Shown here: piece after piece, positions 1 through 8,606 of the stretch
Position numbering within the stretch: the stretch's first letter is position 1
Layout of the letters: each line of letters begins with the position of its first letter
Origin: Alteribacter keqinensis
Lineage (GTDB): Bacteria > Bacillota > Bacilli > Bacillales > Salisediminibacteriaceae
Assembly (NCBI RefSeq): GCF_003710255.1
Contig: NZ_RHIB01000004.1
Coordinates: 124,001 to 188,000 of the forward strand
DNA: 64,000 nt
Direction: 5' to 3'
Translations under genes and position numbers: made by a program
The notes under the pieces: model-generated
What the model was told of the DNA's origin: nothing
The model's database searches: none
The model's input: the letters and a program-made list of their open reading frames with translations, nothing else

Positions 1-50
1 GCTGTTAACAGGAATGCGGCTGGCAAACATGTAAGTAAATACTTTTTCAT
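1..50 (-). CDS. exported protein, N-terminal fragment running off the left edge
   Basis: On the minus strand an ATG at position 50 follows an AAGGTG ribosome site by 7 bases and opens a frame reading MKKYLLTCLPAAFLLT up to the window edge. Two lysines followed by a hydrophobic run is a typical signal-peptide start. The mature protein lies outside the window, so its function cannot be named. It is divergent from the GH16 gene, so regulatory sequences between 51 and 599 could serve both. Confidence 0.5.
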   Translation of the reverse strand, partial: MKKYLLTCLPAAFLLT

Positions 51-287
51 GATGAATCACCTTCCTGATTAAGTATTTTTCTGCTGATGAAGCTACGATA
101 GTGAGTATAGTAAAAACGGCTCAGAGCTTCAACCTTGAAGCTGTGAAAAAGCAGTCTTTCGCACAATAATCAGATTTTTCGGAATCCAATATTGACATTT
201 TAAAGCCTGCAGGATACAATTCATTACGAGTAGACAGCAGTTTTTAAGTTTTTAAAACACCGGTAACTCTTTTTTTATTCCCTCATA

Positions 288-301
288 CGAAAGCGCTTTC
301 G
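288..301. promoter_or_regulatory. LacI-family/cre-like operator 1 of 3
   Basis: Perfect 14-bp palindrome CGAAAGCGCTTTCG. It resembles the CcpA cre consensus (TGWAANCGNTNWCA) but has C and G at the outer positions, so it may be the site of a dedicated LacI-type sugar regulator. Two more identical copies follow before the GH16 gene. Confidence 0.7.
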
Positions 302-331
302 CTCCCCGTATTGACTTGTTTTAAGAACTGA

Positions 332-380
332 AGAAGGATGTTTTTCAATTTAAAAACAACTTCTCTTAAAAACATCTTCT
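332..380. other. inverted repeat between operators 1 and 2
   Basis: AGAAGGATGTTTTT at 332-345 pairs with AAAAACATCTTCT at 368-380 across a 22-base loop. It lies in the GH16 leader region between two operators. It could be a leader hairpin or a protein site; there is no T-run typical of a terminator. Confidence 0.35.
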
Positions 381-403
381 CCATCCATTAGTAATGCAAG
401 AAA

Positions 404-417
404 CGAAAGCGCTTTCG
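404..417. promoter_or_regulatory. LacI-family/cre-like operator 2 of 3
   Basis: Second perfect copy of CGAAAGCGCTTTCG, here extended to ACGAAAGCGCTTTCGT, 116 bp downstream of the first copy measured start to start. Confidence 0.7.
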
Positions 418-488
418 TAACGATTGCATTTAAATCCAGAGGTGAAGGGAGTCTTCTGGAATTCTTCATCATCTTGTATAGGTGTTTT

Positions 489-502
489 CGAAAGCGCTTT
501 CG
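489..502. promoter_or_regulatory. LacI-family/cre-like operator 3 of 3
   Basis: Third perfect copy of CGAAAGCGCTTTCG, 85 bp after the second and 98 bp before the GH16 start codon. Three identical operators within 215 bp would allow looping repression of the glucanase gene. Confidence 0.7.
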
Positions 503-599
503 GGAGGAAGATGTTTCTCAAAAAATAAATAAGGAGGCAATAGAGCAGAAAGGGTTAGAAAAGAGTTAACAATAAAAATGAAGAGGTGGGAAAACACAT

Positions 600-3500
600 A
601 TGGTGAGAAGAAGTATAGGGTTGTTCATGATTTTTTTACTGGTTGTACCGGTTTTATTTACGCAAAACGCAGAAGGCAGCAATCATTCGGGGGAGACAGA
701 AGATGATGATTGGATGTTAACGTGGGAAGATCAGTTTGAAGGGGACGAACTTGATCCGGATAAATGGACGATTGATACAGGAAACGGGTTTTATGATGCC
801 AACGGGAGTTGGGTTCCCGGCTGGGGGAATGAGGAGCTTCAATCCTACCAGGAGGATAACGTAAAAGTAGAGGACGGAAAGCTCATTTTGGAAGGCCGGG
901 AAGAAACGGTTACTGATGAAACAGGAACCTATGAGTATACTTCCGGCAAGGTTCATTCTCAGGGGAAGTTCAGCCAGAAGTACGGGAAATTTGAAGCAAA
1001 GATGGCGCTTCCTGAAGGTCAGGGATACTGGCCGGCATTCTGGATGATGCCTGAAGACGATGTATACGGCGGCTGGGCGGCTTCGGGTGAGATTGACATT
1101 ATGGAAGCGGCAGGGGGAAGACCTGATCATATCGGTGGCGCGATTCACTATGGAGCTGAATGGCCGAACAATACGTATACAGCAAAAGATTACTATTTTC
1201 CAGATGGAACCGATATTACGGACTTTAATGTGTACAGTGTGGAATGGGAACCGGGAGAAATTCGCTGGTATGTGAACGGTGAATTGTACCAGACGTTAAA
1301 TAACTGGAGCACAACCGGTGCAGGAAACCCAGCTAAATTTTCGTACCCAGCTCCTTTCGATCAGGAATTCTATCTTATTTTAAACCTCGCTGTTGGCGGA
1401 TGGTATGGTGGAGATCCGGATCACACGACCGACTTTCCGGGTGAGGTTGTCATTGATTATGTAAAGGCTTATGAACTGACGGGCAGAGACTACATGGAGC
1501 CTGTGGAGCCGGTATTTGAAGCGGAAGAGCTTCCGGAAAACGCAAAAGAAGCAATTGACGGAAATTATGTGTACGATACGGACTATGAAAAAGGGTTCAC
1601 AGATATTAAAACCAATGATGATCTTCAAAATAAATGGACTTATGATTACTGGAACCTGGTTCATTTAAATGAGTTTAATGGTGATGCTTCTGTGTCGGTT
1701 GATGAATTAGATGGTGACCGTTATGCCAAAGTAGACATTACAAATGGCGGAAATCAGCCTTATTCCGTTCAATTGATTCAAAACGTAACGTTAGGCAAGG
1801 GAAGATGGTACAAGTTAAGCTTTGATGCAAAAGCGGCCGCTGACCGGTCGATGAATGTGAAAATTGGCGGTGGTCCTGAAAGAGGCTATACGGCCTATTC
1901 ACCAAGCCGTGACTTTAATTTAACGACGGATGTTGAGACGTATGAAATGACATTCCAGATGCAGCATGATAGTGACGCAATGGCCCGTCTGGAATACAAC
2001 ATGGGTTTAAACACAAACAGTGTATGGGTTGGAAATGTCGTACTGGAAGAAGTGGAAGCACAAGATCCGTATAATGAAAATGCTCCAAAACAGCCGTTAA
2101 GAAACGGAAACCATGTGTACAACGGTACCTTTGATCAGGGCAGGATGGACAGAATGACATTCTGGAATTTGGAAAGTGAAGGTGCTGATGCCTCCGCTTC
2201 TGTGGATCCGATTGCCAGAGAGCTGGAGATTGATATAACAGATGGCGGGAATGTCCCTGAGTCCGTATCTTTAACACAATACGGAATAAACTTACTCGCG
2301 GGTGCTGAATACGAACTGACTTTCAACGGAAGAGCAACTGAAGGAAGAGACATTAAAGTTGCTTTATTGAACGAAGACGGGACAGGCGTTTACCACGAGG
2401 AAACACTGGCTTTACCAGAAGGCCAGGGAGAACATGGATTCACGTTTACCATGCCTGATGTAACGGATACAGCGGGACAGCTTGTTTTTTACGCTGGCGG
2501 AAACAGCAGTAATGTTGTATTGGACGATATTGAACTGTTCCGGCTGTCCGGTGGTGATAACGTATCACTTGAAGAAGCGTTCCCGTTAAAGAATGGGGAC
2601 TTTACCAATGGTTCTTCATACTGGGGCACCCATATTCAAGGGGACTACGGTGATTCTTCTTCAGCCGGATCCTTTAAGGTGGAAAAAGGGGAAGCAAGAT
2701 TCTCTGTAGAAAATACCGGTGATAACCCATGGGACATTATGTTCTTCCAGAATGATCTTTCTGTGAAGGCCGGAAAAACGTACATTGTTGAATTTGATGC
2801 TAAATCTACGATTGATCGAGACATTGAAGTTATCGTGGAAAATGCAAATTACCACCGCTTTTTATCGAAGGACATTTCTTTAACAGAAGAAATGAATACC
2901 TATGCGTTTGAATTTGTGATGGGTGAAGATGAGGTTGTTGGTCTTAAGTATCTTCTTGGGGCATTTGAGAGCGGTCCTCATGATGTGGTCGTTAAAAATG
3001 TCCGCTTTGAGGTTAAAGGCGAGAGAGAAAAGTATTTTCCTTTGAAAAACGGCGACTTCTCTCATGGCCTGGAAGAGTGGGGCACCCACCTTCAGGGAGA
3101 ATATGATGGCGGTTCAAGCGCAACGTTTAATGGAGAAGAAGAAGCGAAAATAACAATCGCAAACACCGGATCAAACCCTTGGGACATTCAGCTGTACCAG
3201 GCAGGGTTGAACTTGTTCAAAGGTCAAACGTATGTGGTTGAATTTGATGCCCGGTCAACGACTGACCGTTCCATTGAAGTTGTCCTCGACAATGGTCCGG
3301 CCGGGGGCTACTACAGGCACTTTGAAGAGGTTGTTCAACTCTCGGGTTCTACTGAGACGTTCACATTTGAATTTGAAATGGGCGCAGACGATAACGTCGG
3401 AATACAATTCCTTGTCGGAAACGTATTAAATGAACAAATTTCTCACGAACATACCGTGGTTATTGATAATGTAAGAGTAGAAGTTCAAGGCATAAGGGAA

Positions 3501-3830
3501 TTCCTTGCCGGTGAACCTGAGGAGAAGGAAGAAGATGAAACAGTACCTTCTGCTTCTGTTGCCGAGCTGTTGACAGAATTTGATGAGAAGCTGAACGTAT
3601 ACATTGATGCAGGTCAAGTTCAAAGACCGCTGACGAACAAGCTCAGCAACACGCTCAGACAAGCCGGCTATCATTACGATGGGGATAGACATAAACAAGC
3701 TGGGATGTTTGTGGAGAAGTTCTTGAAGCACTTAAATGATGATAAAAAATTCATTGAAGAAGAGGCAAAAATGACGCTGACGGAACTGGCTCATCAAGTA
3801 CTGGAGGCACTAAGGGAAGAAGAGAAGTAA
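600..3830 (+). CDS. secreted GH16 beta-glucanase (laminarinase-type) with repeated carbohydrate-binding modules
   Basis: This 1076-residue exported enzyme should cleave beta-1,3 or mixed beta-1,3/1,4 glucans outside the cell. A signal peptide covers residues 1-26. The GH16 catalytic domain spans about 36-295 and contains GEIDIME at 163-169, whose E164 and E169 are nucleophile and acid/base in this family. Four CBM4/9-like beta-sandwich modules follow at roughly 330-475, 500-640, 660-805 and 815-960. The last two are obvious duplicates, each opening with FPLKNGDF and containing NPWDI and VEFDA. The last 90 residues resemble the helical FIMAH domain found at the ends of Bacillus secreted enzymes. 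An ATG after GAGGTGG is used. Three identical operators lie upstream and a terminator follows, so it is a single-gene regulated unit. The exact glucan is not decided by sequence. Confidence 0.9.
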   Translation: MVRRSIGLFMIFLLVVPVLFTQNAEGSNHSGETEDDDWMLTWEDQFEGDELDPDKWTIDTGNGFYDANGSWVPGWGNEELQSYQEDNVKVEDGKLILEGREETVTDETGTYEYTSGKVHSQGKFSQKYGKFEAKMALPEGQGYWPAFWMMPEDDVYGGWAASGEIDIMEAAGGRPDHIGGAIHYGAEWPNNTYTAKDYYFPDGTDITDFNVYSVEWEPGEIRWYVNGELYQTLNNWSTTGAGNPAKFSYPAPFDQEFYLILNLAVGGWYGGDPDHTTDFPGEVVIDYVKAYELTGRDYMEPVEPVFEAEELPENAKEAIDGNYVYDTDYEKGFTDIKTNDDLQNKWTYDYWNLVHLNEFNGDASVSVDELDGDRYAKVDITNGGNQPYSVQLIQNVTLGKGRWYKLSFDAKAAADRSMNVKIGGGPERGYTAYSPSRDFNLTTDVETYEMTFQMQHDSDAMARLEYNMGLNTNSVWVGNVVLEEVEAQDPYNENAPKQPLRNGNHVYNGTFDQGRMDRMTFWNLESEGADASASVDPIARELEIDITDGGNVPESVSLTQYGINLLAGAEYELTFNGRATEGRDIKVALLNEDGTGVYHEETLALPEGQGEHGFTFTMPDVTDTAGQLVFYAGGNSSNVVLDDIELFRLSGGDNVSLEEAFPLKNGDFTNGSSYWGTHIQGDYGDSSSAGSFKVEKGEARFSVENTGDNPWDIMFFQNDLSVKAGKTYIVEFDAKSTIDRDIEVIVENANYHRFLSKDISLTEEMNTYAFEFVMGEDEVVGLKYLLGAFESGPHDVVVKNVRFEVKGEREKYFPLKNGDFSHGLEEWGTHLQGEYDGGSSATFNGEEEAKITIANTGSNPWDIQLYQAGLNLFKGQTYVVEFDARSTTDRSIEVVLDNGPAGGYYRHFEEVVQLSGSTETFTFEFEMGADDNVGIQFLVGNVLNEQISHEHTVVIDNVRVEVQGIREFLAGEPEEKEEDETVPSASVAELLTEFDEKLNVYIDAGQVQRPLTNKLSNTLRQAGYHYDGDRHKQAGMFVEKFLKHLNDDKKFIEEEAKMTLTELAHQVLEALREEEK

Positions 3831-3870
3831 GGCAGTCTGATATTTTCGCAGAGTACCAAAGCTATAGCTG

Positions 3871-3914
3871 ACCCACCCTCGTTTGAGTTTATACCTCAGA
3901 CGGGGGTTTTTTTG
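3871..3914 (+). terminator. Rho-independent terminator of the GH16 gene
   Basis: A stem pairing ACCCTCGTTTGAG with CTCAGACGGGGG (with G-T pairs) is followed by a run of seven T. Confidence 0.8.
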
Positions 3915-4030
3915 GCAGGGACTTAGGAAATAACATCACATTGACTTCATGACGCTTTTAAAGTAGTATTCACTCATGAATTGAAAGGTTGTATTGTCTC
4001 CTATTCTCATTCTGAGGGGAATGATTGATT

Positions 4031-4471
4031 ATGAGTTATAGAGAGTTACATGTTCATCACGAGATCCGGTATATGAGAAAAGCATCCCGGTCCTTTTACA
4101 TGAATGCTTTTATTTTCGGTGTTATCGCAACGCTGCTCTTTTGCAATACGCTCCTTTGCCTGTACTATCTGATATTTGATCCACTGGCTATCGGGGATAG
4201 GCAGCTGTTTCAGCTGATACAGTCCATCATTGGTGCATTCAGTATTGCTCTTTTCATAGAAGCGTTTTATCAAAAAAGAATCGGTCAGGTAAAAAAACTG
4301 GCGCATATTCGAAAAAGGATAAAAGCGAGTGTATACTTTTCAAAAACAGACAAGAAGAAATTTATAAAAATGCTACGAGCACGCAGCACAGACAGAGTGT
4401 CTGTTTTCCGCGAATTCCTGCAAAAAGAAGAGAGGCTGAAAAGCCAAAAGGACTTACGTAACTATTATTGA
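4031..4471 (+). CDS. small two-helix membrane protein of unknown function
   Basis: A 146-residue protein that I do not recognise. A short basic N-terminus is followed by two hydrophobic segments at about 24-50 and 58-80, then a strongly basic C-terminal half (KKLAHIRKRIKAS and many Lys/Arg) that should lie in the cytoplasm. The ATG at 4031 was chosen; a TTG at 4025 in the same frame lies nearer the GAGGGG ribosome site (5 versus 11 bases), so two extra residues are possible. It stands alone between two terminators. Anchoring or nucleic-acid or membrane contact by the basic tail is only speculation. Confidence 0.6.
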   Translation: MSYRELHVHHEIRYMRKASRSFYMNAFIFGVIATLLFCNTLLCLYYLIFDPLAIGDRQLFQLIQSIIGAFSIALFIEAFYQKRIGQVKKLAHIRKRIKASVYFSKTDKKKFIKMLRARSTDRVSVFREFLQKEERLKSQKDLRNYY

Positions 4472-4482
4472 GTTCGTTGCAC

Positions 4483-4517
4483 AGCCCTTCCGGATATGAT
4501 TTCCGGAGGGGGTTTTC
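4483..4517 (+). terminator. terminator after the small membrane protein
   Basis: CCCTTCCGGA pairs with TCCGGAGGGG around a short loop and is followed by TTTT. Confidence 0.7.
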
Positions 4518-4542
4518 TATACCTCATTACATAACTGGAGGA

Positions 4543-4875
4543 ATGAACACAATAACCGAACTGCCCTGAATGCGGGTCTGAATATATTTATGAAGATGGG
4601 AACCTTCTCGTTTGTCCTCTCATGAATGGACAGCAAGAAAGCAGGCGGCTTCTGAAGAAGAGAATGTGATTCGGGACGTGAATGGTCACATCCTGAATGA
4701 CGGGGATACTGTCACCGTGATTAAAGATCTGAAAATTAAAGGCAGCTCTTCTGCTGTGAAGCAAGGCACGAAAGTGAAAAATATCCGTCTTGTTAACGGG
4801 GATCACGATATTGACTGCAAGATTGACGGCTTCGGAGCCATGAAGCTGAAGTCTGAGTTTGTAAAGAAAATATAA
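4543..4875 (+). pseudogene. phnA: phnA/yjdM-type zinc-ribbon protein gene, disrupted by two small indels
   Basis: The C-terminal part (4615-4875) reads an intact PhnA domain including [19 protein letters not shown] and [15 protein letters not shown]. The zinc ribbon that should precede it is split over frames. The first CxxC ([20 protein letters not shown]) is read from 4559 in a second frame preceded in that frame by TAA at 4553, while the natural ATG at 4543 is in a third frame. Restoring the family sequence needs removal of one A near 4555 and insertion of about 7 bases near 4617, where the second CxxC would be. The GGAGG site lies only one base before the ATG. A TTG at 4612 could start a truncated 87-residue protein, but without the ribbon. 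Decayed gene, or sequencing error if reads disagree. Confidence 0.7.
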
Positions 4876-4879
4876 AAGG

Positions 4880-4911
4880 AACTGCACCTTGAAATGAGGT
4901 GCAGTTTTTTT
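4880..4911 (+). terminator. terminator after phnA remnant
   Basis: AACTGCACCT pairs with AGGTGCAGTT around a short loop, followed by a T-run. Confidence 0.85.
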
Positions 4912-4994
4912 GGAGATTAAGACTTCCATATTCTAACACATATGATAAGATAGGATAAATATTCCTTCCAATCGATCTTTTCTGCAGTTTAATT

Positions 4995-5008
4995 AAACGT
5001 TTATTTAA
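4995..5008. other. AAACGTTTATTTAA motif, copy 1
   Basis: This AT-rich motif recurs with one difference (G for A) at 26925 and 61980, each time in an intergenic region. It could be an operator or a small dispersed repeat. Confidence 0.3.
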
Positions 5009-5130
5009 GCTGAAAATTATGTTGATATGCAGAGAGTGGTGGAAGTGTTTTCGCTAGGAGTCCGCTGTTCTTTACATCAAAACATTTATGGCAACAAAAG
5101 CTGTAAAAAATCCAAGGAGGATGAGAAAAA

Positions 5131-6147
5131 GTGATTACCTACCCAACAATGCCGTCAAAAGCTTCCATTGCGATCACAGCTCCTTCATCGGGAGTGGAAA
5201 ACGAACTGCACCATCTGGTTAAAGAAGCAGTGGCCCGTTTTGAAGAAAAAGGACACCGCGTGACCTGCGGGGATACGGTCTGGACCCAGGAGAAAGCAAA
5301 AGCAGCTTCTGCTGCTGTAAGGGCGGAAGAACTGAACCGGTTCCTTTCAGACTCCACGACCGATGTCATTATCCCTCCATGGGGAGGTGAGCTTTTAATA
5401 GAAATTCTCGAACATATAGACTACGAGAAGATAAACAGAAAATGGCTTCTCGGTTATTCAGATACAAGTCTGCTGCTCCTTGCTGTTACCTTAAATACGG
5501 GAATAGCAACTGCTCACGGAACGAATGCCGTTGATCTGCGGGGAAAAGAAACCGACGAGACAACAGCCAAATGGGAAAATGCTCTGAGCACAAATGCAGG
5601 TGATTCCATTAAGCAGTATTCTTCCTTTTACTATCAAAAAGAATGGCAGTTTGATAACCCAACTCCGTGGATCTTTCATTTAACTGAGGAAACAAAATGG
5701 AAAACAGTATCAGGGCAGGCAGAGCAGGTAAAAGGACGGCTGCTTGGGGGATGTATCGATGTGATCAGTCACCTTATAGGGACAAAACTAGGGGATGTGA
5801 AAAGATCCAGGGAGACGTATTTACGAGGGGATTCAATTCTCTGGTACTTTGAAAACTGCGAGCTCAGTACCACCGATCTTCGGAGAAATCTTGTGCAGAT
5901 GAAGATGGCAGGCTGGTTTGACGGGTGCTCCGGAATCTTGTTTGGGCGAAGCGCAGCCAATACCCCGGTAGAAGGGTATACAGCGGAAGACGTGTACGAA
6001 GAGCTCGCAGAGGAGCTTGGGATTCCTGTCATCTATGACATCGACTGCGGTCACGTCCCGCCACAGATCACACTGATCAACGGAGCATATGCTGAGGTAA
6101 GTGTGAAAGAAGGGAAAGGCGAGATTGTTCAGCATTTTAAAAAGTAA
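5131..6147 (+). CDS. S66-family serine carboxypeptidase, MccF/LD-carboxypeptidase-like
   Basis: A 338-residue cytoplasmic peptidase of the family containing the murein LD-carboxypeptidase LdcA and the microcin C7 immunity protein MccF. The S66 triad is visible in order: Ser110 in LLGYSDTS, Glu241 in WYFENCE and His308 in DIDCGHVPP. The length agrees with MccF (about 340). Such enzymes either trim tetrapeptides during peptidoglycan recycling or cleave toxic aminoacyl-nucleotide conjugates; the spacing of the triad fits MccF-like members, but the substrate is inferred. The GTG start is preceded by AAGGAGG at a spacing of 10. No microcin biosynthesis gene is nearby, so a resident detoxifying or recycling role is more likely than self-immunity. 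Confidence 0.8.
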   Translation: MITYPTMPSKASIAITAPSSGVENELHHLVKEAVARFEEKGHRVTCGDTVWTQEKAKAASAAVRAEELNRFLSDSTTDVIIPPWGGELLIEILEHIDYEKINRKWLLGYSDTSLLLLAVTLNTGIATAHGTNAVDLRGKETDETTAKWENALSTNAGDSIKQYSSFYYQKEWQFDNPTPWIFHLTEETKWKTVSGQAEQVKGRLLGGCIDVISHLIGTKLGDVKRSRETYLRGDSILWYFENCELSTTDLRRNLVQMKMAGWFDGCSGILFGRSAANTPVEGYTAEDVYEELAEELGIPVIYDIDCGHVPPQITLINGAYAEVSVKEGKGEIVQHFKK

Positions 6148-6245
6148 GTGAATACGGGAGACAGGCAGTTGGAGAAGGGTATAGCGTGAATCCGCGGACC
6201 AATCTGATGAATCTTTTTGATATAACATTAATCCGCCACCACTTA

Positions 6246-6722
6246 TCATGAATCCTCAGCATTCACCCGGTTCCCTGGCTTCTCCCAGTAAATCATGCTC
6301 TCAACTTCCTTCTCTCTCACCATTCCTGTTTTTTCTAAAACACGGATGGAAGGAACATTATCCTTATGGCACTCAGCCCGGACGATGCTTGCCTCTCCGG
6401 TTGAGCAGGCCCAGTCTATGAGTGCCGCCACAGCTTCGGTGGCGAGACCTTTGTTCTGCTCGGACGGGATGATACTGTATCCTGTTTCAACAGCTCCATT
6501 TTTATCAGGTACCCCTTTAAAACCGGCGTCTCCGATAATGGTGAGGGTTTCCCTGCTTATAATAAACCACGGTCCCCATCCGAGAGCGGAAGGGTCGTTT
6601 TTCAGCTCCTCAATATAAGCTGCAATATGGGGGCCGACTGGATAATCCTCGTCAAATGCCTGGGGAAGGGACTCTTCTGTGCAGGGGACGAGTATCAGGT
6701 GTTTGGTTAATCGCTTCATCAC
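6246..6722 (-). CDS. GNAT acetyltransferase, RimJ/RimL-like
   Basis: A 158-residue N-acetyltransferase. The segment GAVETGYSIIPSEQNKGLAT matches the GNAT acetyl-CoA site (motif A, Q/RxxGxG/A, here QNKGLA), and the C-terminal part NVPSIRVLEKTGM is the usual motif B. It should transfer acetyl from acetyl-CoA to an amine such as a protein N-terminus or small molecule; the acceptor cannot be told. Two consecutive ATG codons follow AGGAGG at 5 and 8 bases. It converges on the peptidase gene from the other strand and is not evidently in an operon. Confidence 0.8.
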   Translation of the reverse strand: MMKRLTKHLILVPCTEESLPQAFDEDYPVGPHIAAYIEELKNDPSALGWGPWFIISRETLTIIGDAGFKGVPDKNGAVETGYSIIPSEQNKGLATEAVAALIDWACSTGEASIVRAECHKDNVPSIRVLEKTGMVREKEVESMIYWEKPGNRVNAEDS

Positions 6723-6851
6723 AGCCTCCTATTTTCGTTTCCAAAATCTGTTTTTATTTTACCACAGCAAATGTGTTGTAAGAACGCTCTTTTAACCATA
6801 AAAAGAGCGATACATCAGGTATTTCCTATAAGTCGCTCCTCTGTATAAAAG

Positions 6852-7676
6852 CTATGCTCCCTGTGATTGGTTGTCTTCAACTGTAGGCAGCATTTCCTTT
6901 TTTAGTTTGTGATACTGATAGGTTCCCCGGATTCCCTGAATGAAAAAGTATGAAAACACTGCAACCATGAAAAGGGAGGCGGCATTAGAGAATTCTGTAC
7001 CGAAGCGCAGGAAAAGCTGGCTTGCCCAGTAATAGAGTAATAGGGAAACTGCACAGAACCGGCTTGCCTTGTAAATACCTAAGCTCAGTAAAAACATGAG
7101 GGCAATATCAATAAACGTCTCTGCCCAGACAATCCCCAGAAAGTCAGGGTTAAAGAACATCATAAACAAGATGAGCACGACGTTAAAAGAGGCGAGGATA
7201 ACGCCTGTAATCCACCCGGTTTTAATATTGCTTTTCGCTTCTTTAAGTCTCTTTGCAGGAGCAGACGTTTGTTCTTCTGTTTCGTCTGTGGCTTCCGGGT
7301 TTTCTCTTTCCCACTTTTCAACAGCCTCTTCAAGGCCCATGGCGGCCGGAGTAACTTGAGAGTCAAGTTTTCCCTGTTTTACGGCAAGCTGGCGCAGATA
7401 GTCCTTACGAATAAGGAATGCATGAACGATTCCAAGGAGAAAGCCTACCAGGCCCAGGTTGAACAGCAGGTTCTCGAGCACCGGAAGCACACCCAGTATA
7501 AAGAGCATAAAGCTTATAAGAAAAGGTAACGCATACAGTAAGCTGTAAAGCATCCATCTCCGGTTGGAAGCCCTGATTCCGGTATGGAGAAAGGCAATAA
7601 AGAAAAAAAGGATGGTCAAAAACCATAAGAAGTAGAGGGAGTGGCGGATCTTCCACCCTTTGCTCAGTTCATTCAT
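6852..7676 (-). CDS. polytopic membrane protein of unknown function
   Basis: A 274-residue protein with about seven hydrophobic segments: four in the first 115 residues (LYFLWFLTILFFFIAFL and following) and the rest after residue 150. They flank a hydrophilic stretch at about 120-150 rich in Glu, Ala and Lys that probably forms a cytoplasmic loop. I do not recognise the family. The ATG at 7676 was preferred to a TTG two codons earlier because AGGAG lies 7 bases before it. An inverted repeat CGCTCTTTT/AAAAGAGCG at about 6786-6809 lies downstream and may help termination. No neighbour suggests a function. Confidence 0.6.
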   Translation of the reverse strand: MNELSKGWKIRHSLYFLWFLTILFFFIAFLHTGIRASNRRWMLYSLLYALPFLISFMLFILGVLPVLENLLFNLGLVGFLLGIVHAFLIRKDYLRQLAVKQGKLDSQVTPAAMGLEEAVEKWERENPEATDETEEQTSAPAKRLKEAKSNIKTGWITGVILASFNVVLILFMMFFNPDFLGIVWAETFIDIALMFLLSLGIYKASRFCAVSLLLYYWASQLFLRFGTEFSNAASLFMVAVFSYFFIQGIRGTYQYHKLKKEMLPTVEDNQSQGA

Positions 7677-7900
7677 AGACAAGCTCCTTTAATTTTAGTA
7701 TTTAAGAATCTGTCTTATTCTAGCAGAACAGAAGCGAACTTATTGTCATGATTTGTCGCATAACCTTTCTTTTTAGAAGAAGGATGTCTTTCCGTCGTGC
7801 TTCAATTGAAGTGGGAGGTCTCTGAAATCAGGATACTTGAAAGAAGGGTTGATAAAAATAATCCAGAATACTGTAATAAAGATCAATGGAGGCGGTTGAC

Positions 7901-8518
7901 ATGGAACCTAAATGGCTCACATGGGCAAAGGAGCTGCAGGCCATCTCCCAGTCCGGGCTTACATATACAAAAGATGTGTATGACAAGGAACGTTTTGAAG
8001 AAATCAGGAGAATCAGCACAGAAATGATGGCACATCAAACCGGTATGGACACGGAGAAAATAAAAGCCCTTTTTGCCAATGAAACAGGCTATGCTACACC
8101 TAAAGTAGATATCAGAGCCGTTGTGTTTAAAGAAAACAAACTTTTGATGGTCAAAGAAAAGAGCGACGGGAAGTGGTCCCTTCCTGGAGGGTGGGGAGAT
8201 ATCGGGCTCTCCCCGGGCGAAGTAGCTGTAAAAGAGGTGAAAGAGGAATCGGGGTTTGAAGTTGAGCCGTTAAAGCTTTTGGCGGTATTTGATAAAAAGC
8301 GCCACCCCCATCCTCCTTCTGCCTACCATACATATAAGCTGTTTATTCAATGTGAGATTACAGGTGGTAAAGGAATTGAAGGGGTGGAAACAAGTGATGT
8401 TGGTTTTTTCCCTGAGAATGGGCTACCTCCGTTGTCTCTGGCGAGGAATACAGAATCTCAAATACGTCAGGCGTTCAGACGTGTTAACAATCCAGATACC
8501 CCGGTGTATTTTGACTAA
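7901..8518 (+). CDS. NUDIX hydrolase with N-terminal helical domain
   Basis: A 205-residue hydrolase of nucleoside diphosphates linked to another moiety. The NUDIX box is GDIGLSPGEVAVKEVKEESG, matching GX5EX7REUXEEXGU with Lys for the Arg; the EE pair binds the metal. The first 65 residues form the helical NUDIX_N domain seen in a Bacillus subfamily whose members act on ADP-ribose-like or CDP-choline-like compounds. The inner ATG at 7901 was chosen because GGAGG at 7888-7892 sits 8 bases upstream; the earlier ATG at 7886 overlaps that ribosome site. The substrate is not predictable from sequence. Confidence 0.85.
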   Translation: MEPKWLTWAKELQAISQSGLTYTKDVYDKERFEEIRRISTEMMAHQTGMDTEKIKALFANETGYATPKVDIRAVVFKENKLLMVKEKSDGKWSLPGGWGDIGLSPGEVAVKEVKEESGFEVEPLKLLAVFDKKRHPHPPSAYHTYKLFIQCEITGGKGIEGVETSDVGFFPENGLPPLSLARNTESQIRQAFRRVNNPDTPVYFD

Positions 8519-8606
8519 GAGTGTAGGTCTGAACGAAAGAAGGTTTTATCTGTCCTCAAGGCGAATCTATAGGGTGTGTTTATACGACTTTAGGAGGAAT
8601 GGGCGA

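Noticed and set aside
51-240. riboswitch or other structured leader
   Set aside because: No known aptamer sequence was recognised; a few short inverted repeats are not enough.
332-380. terminator or attenuator for the GH16 gene
   Set aside because: The loop is long (22 bases) and there is no T-run after the stem; kept only as an inverted repeat.
3232-3429. second gene inside the GH16 gene
   Set aside because: Out-of-frame reading within a well-supported domain, without ribosome site.
5131-6147. microcin C immunity as part of a biosynthesis cluster
   Set aside because: No mccB-like adenylating enzyme, peptide gene or exporter is near; only the peptidase fold is supported.
8289-8606. N-terminal extension of the DUF4259 protein
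   Set aside because: This part overlaps the NUDIX gene in another frame; AGGAGG and GTG at 8607 with the family start VGAWDTG settle the start.
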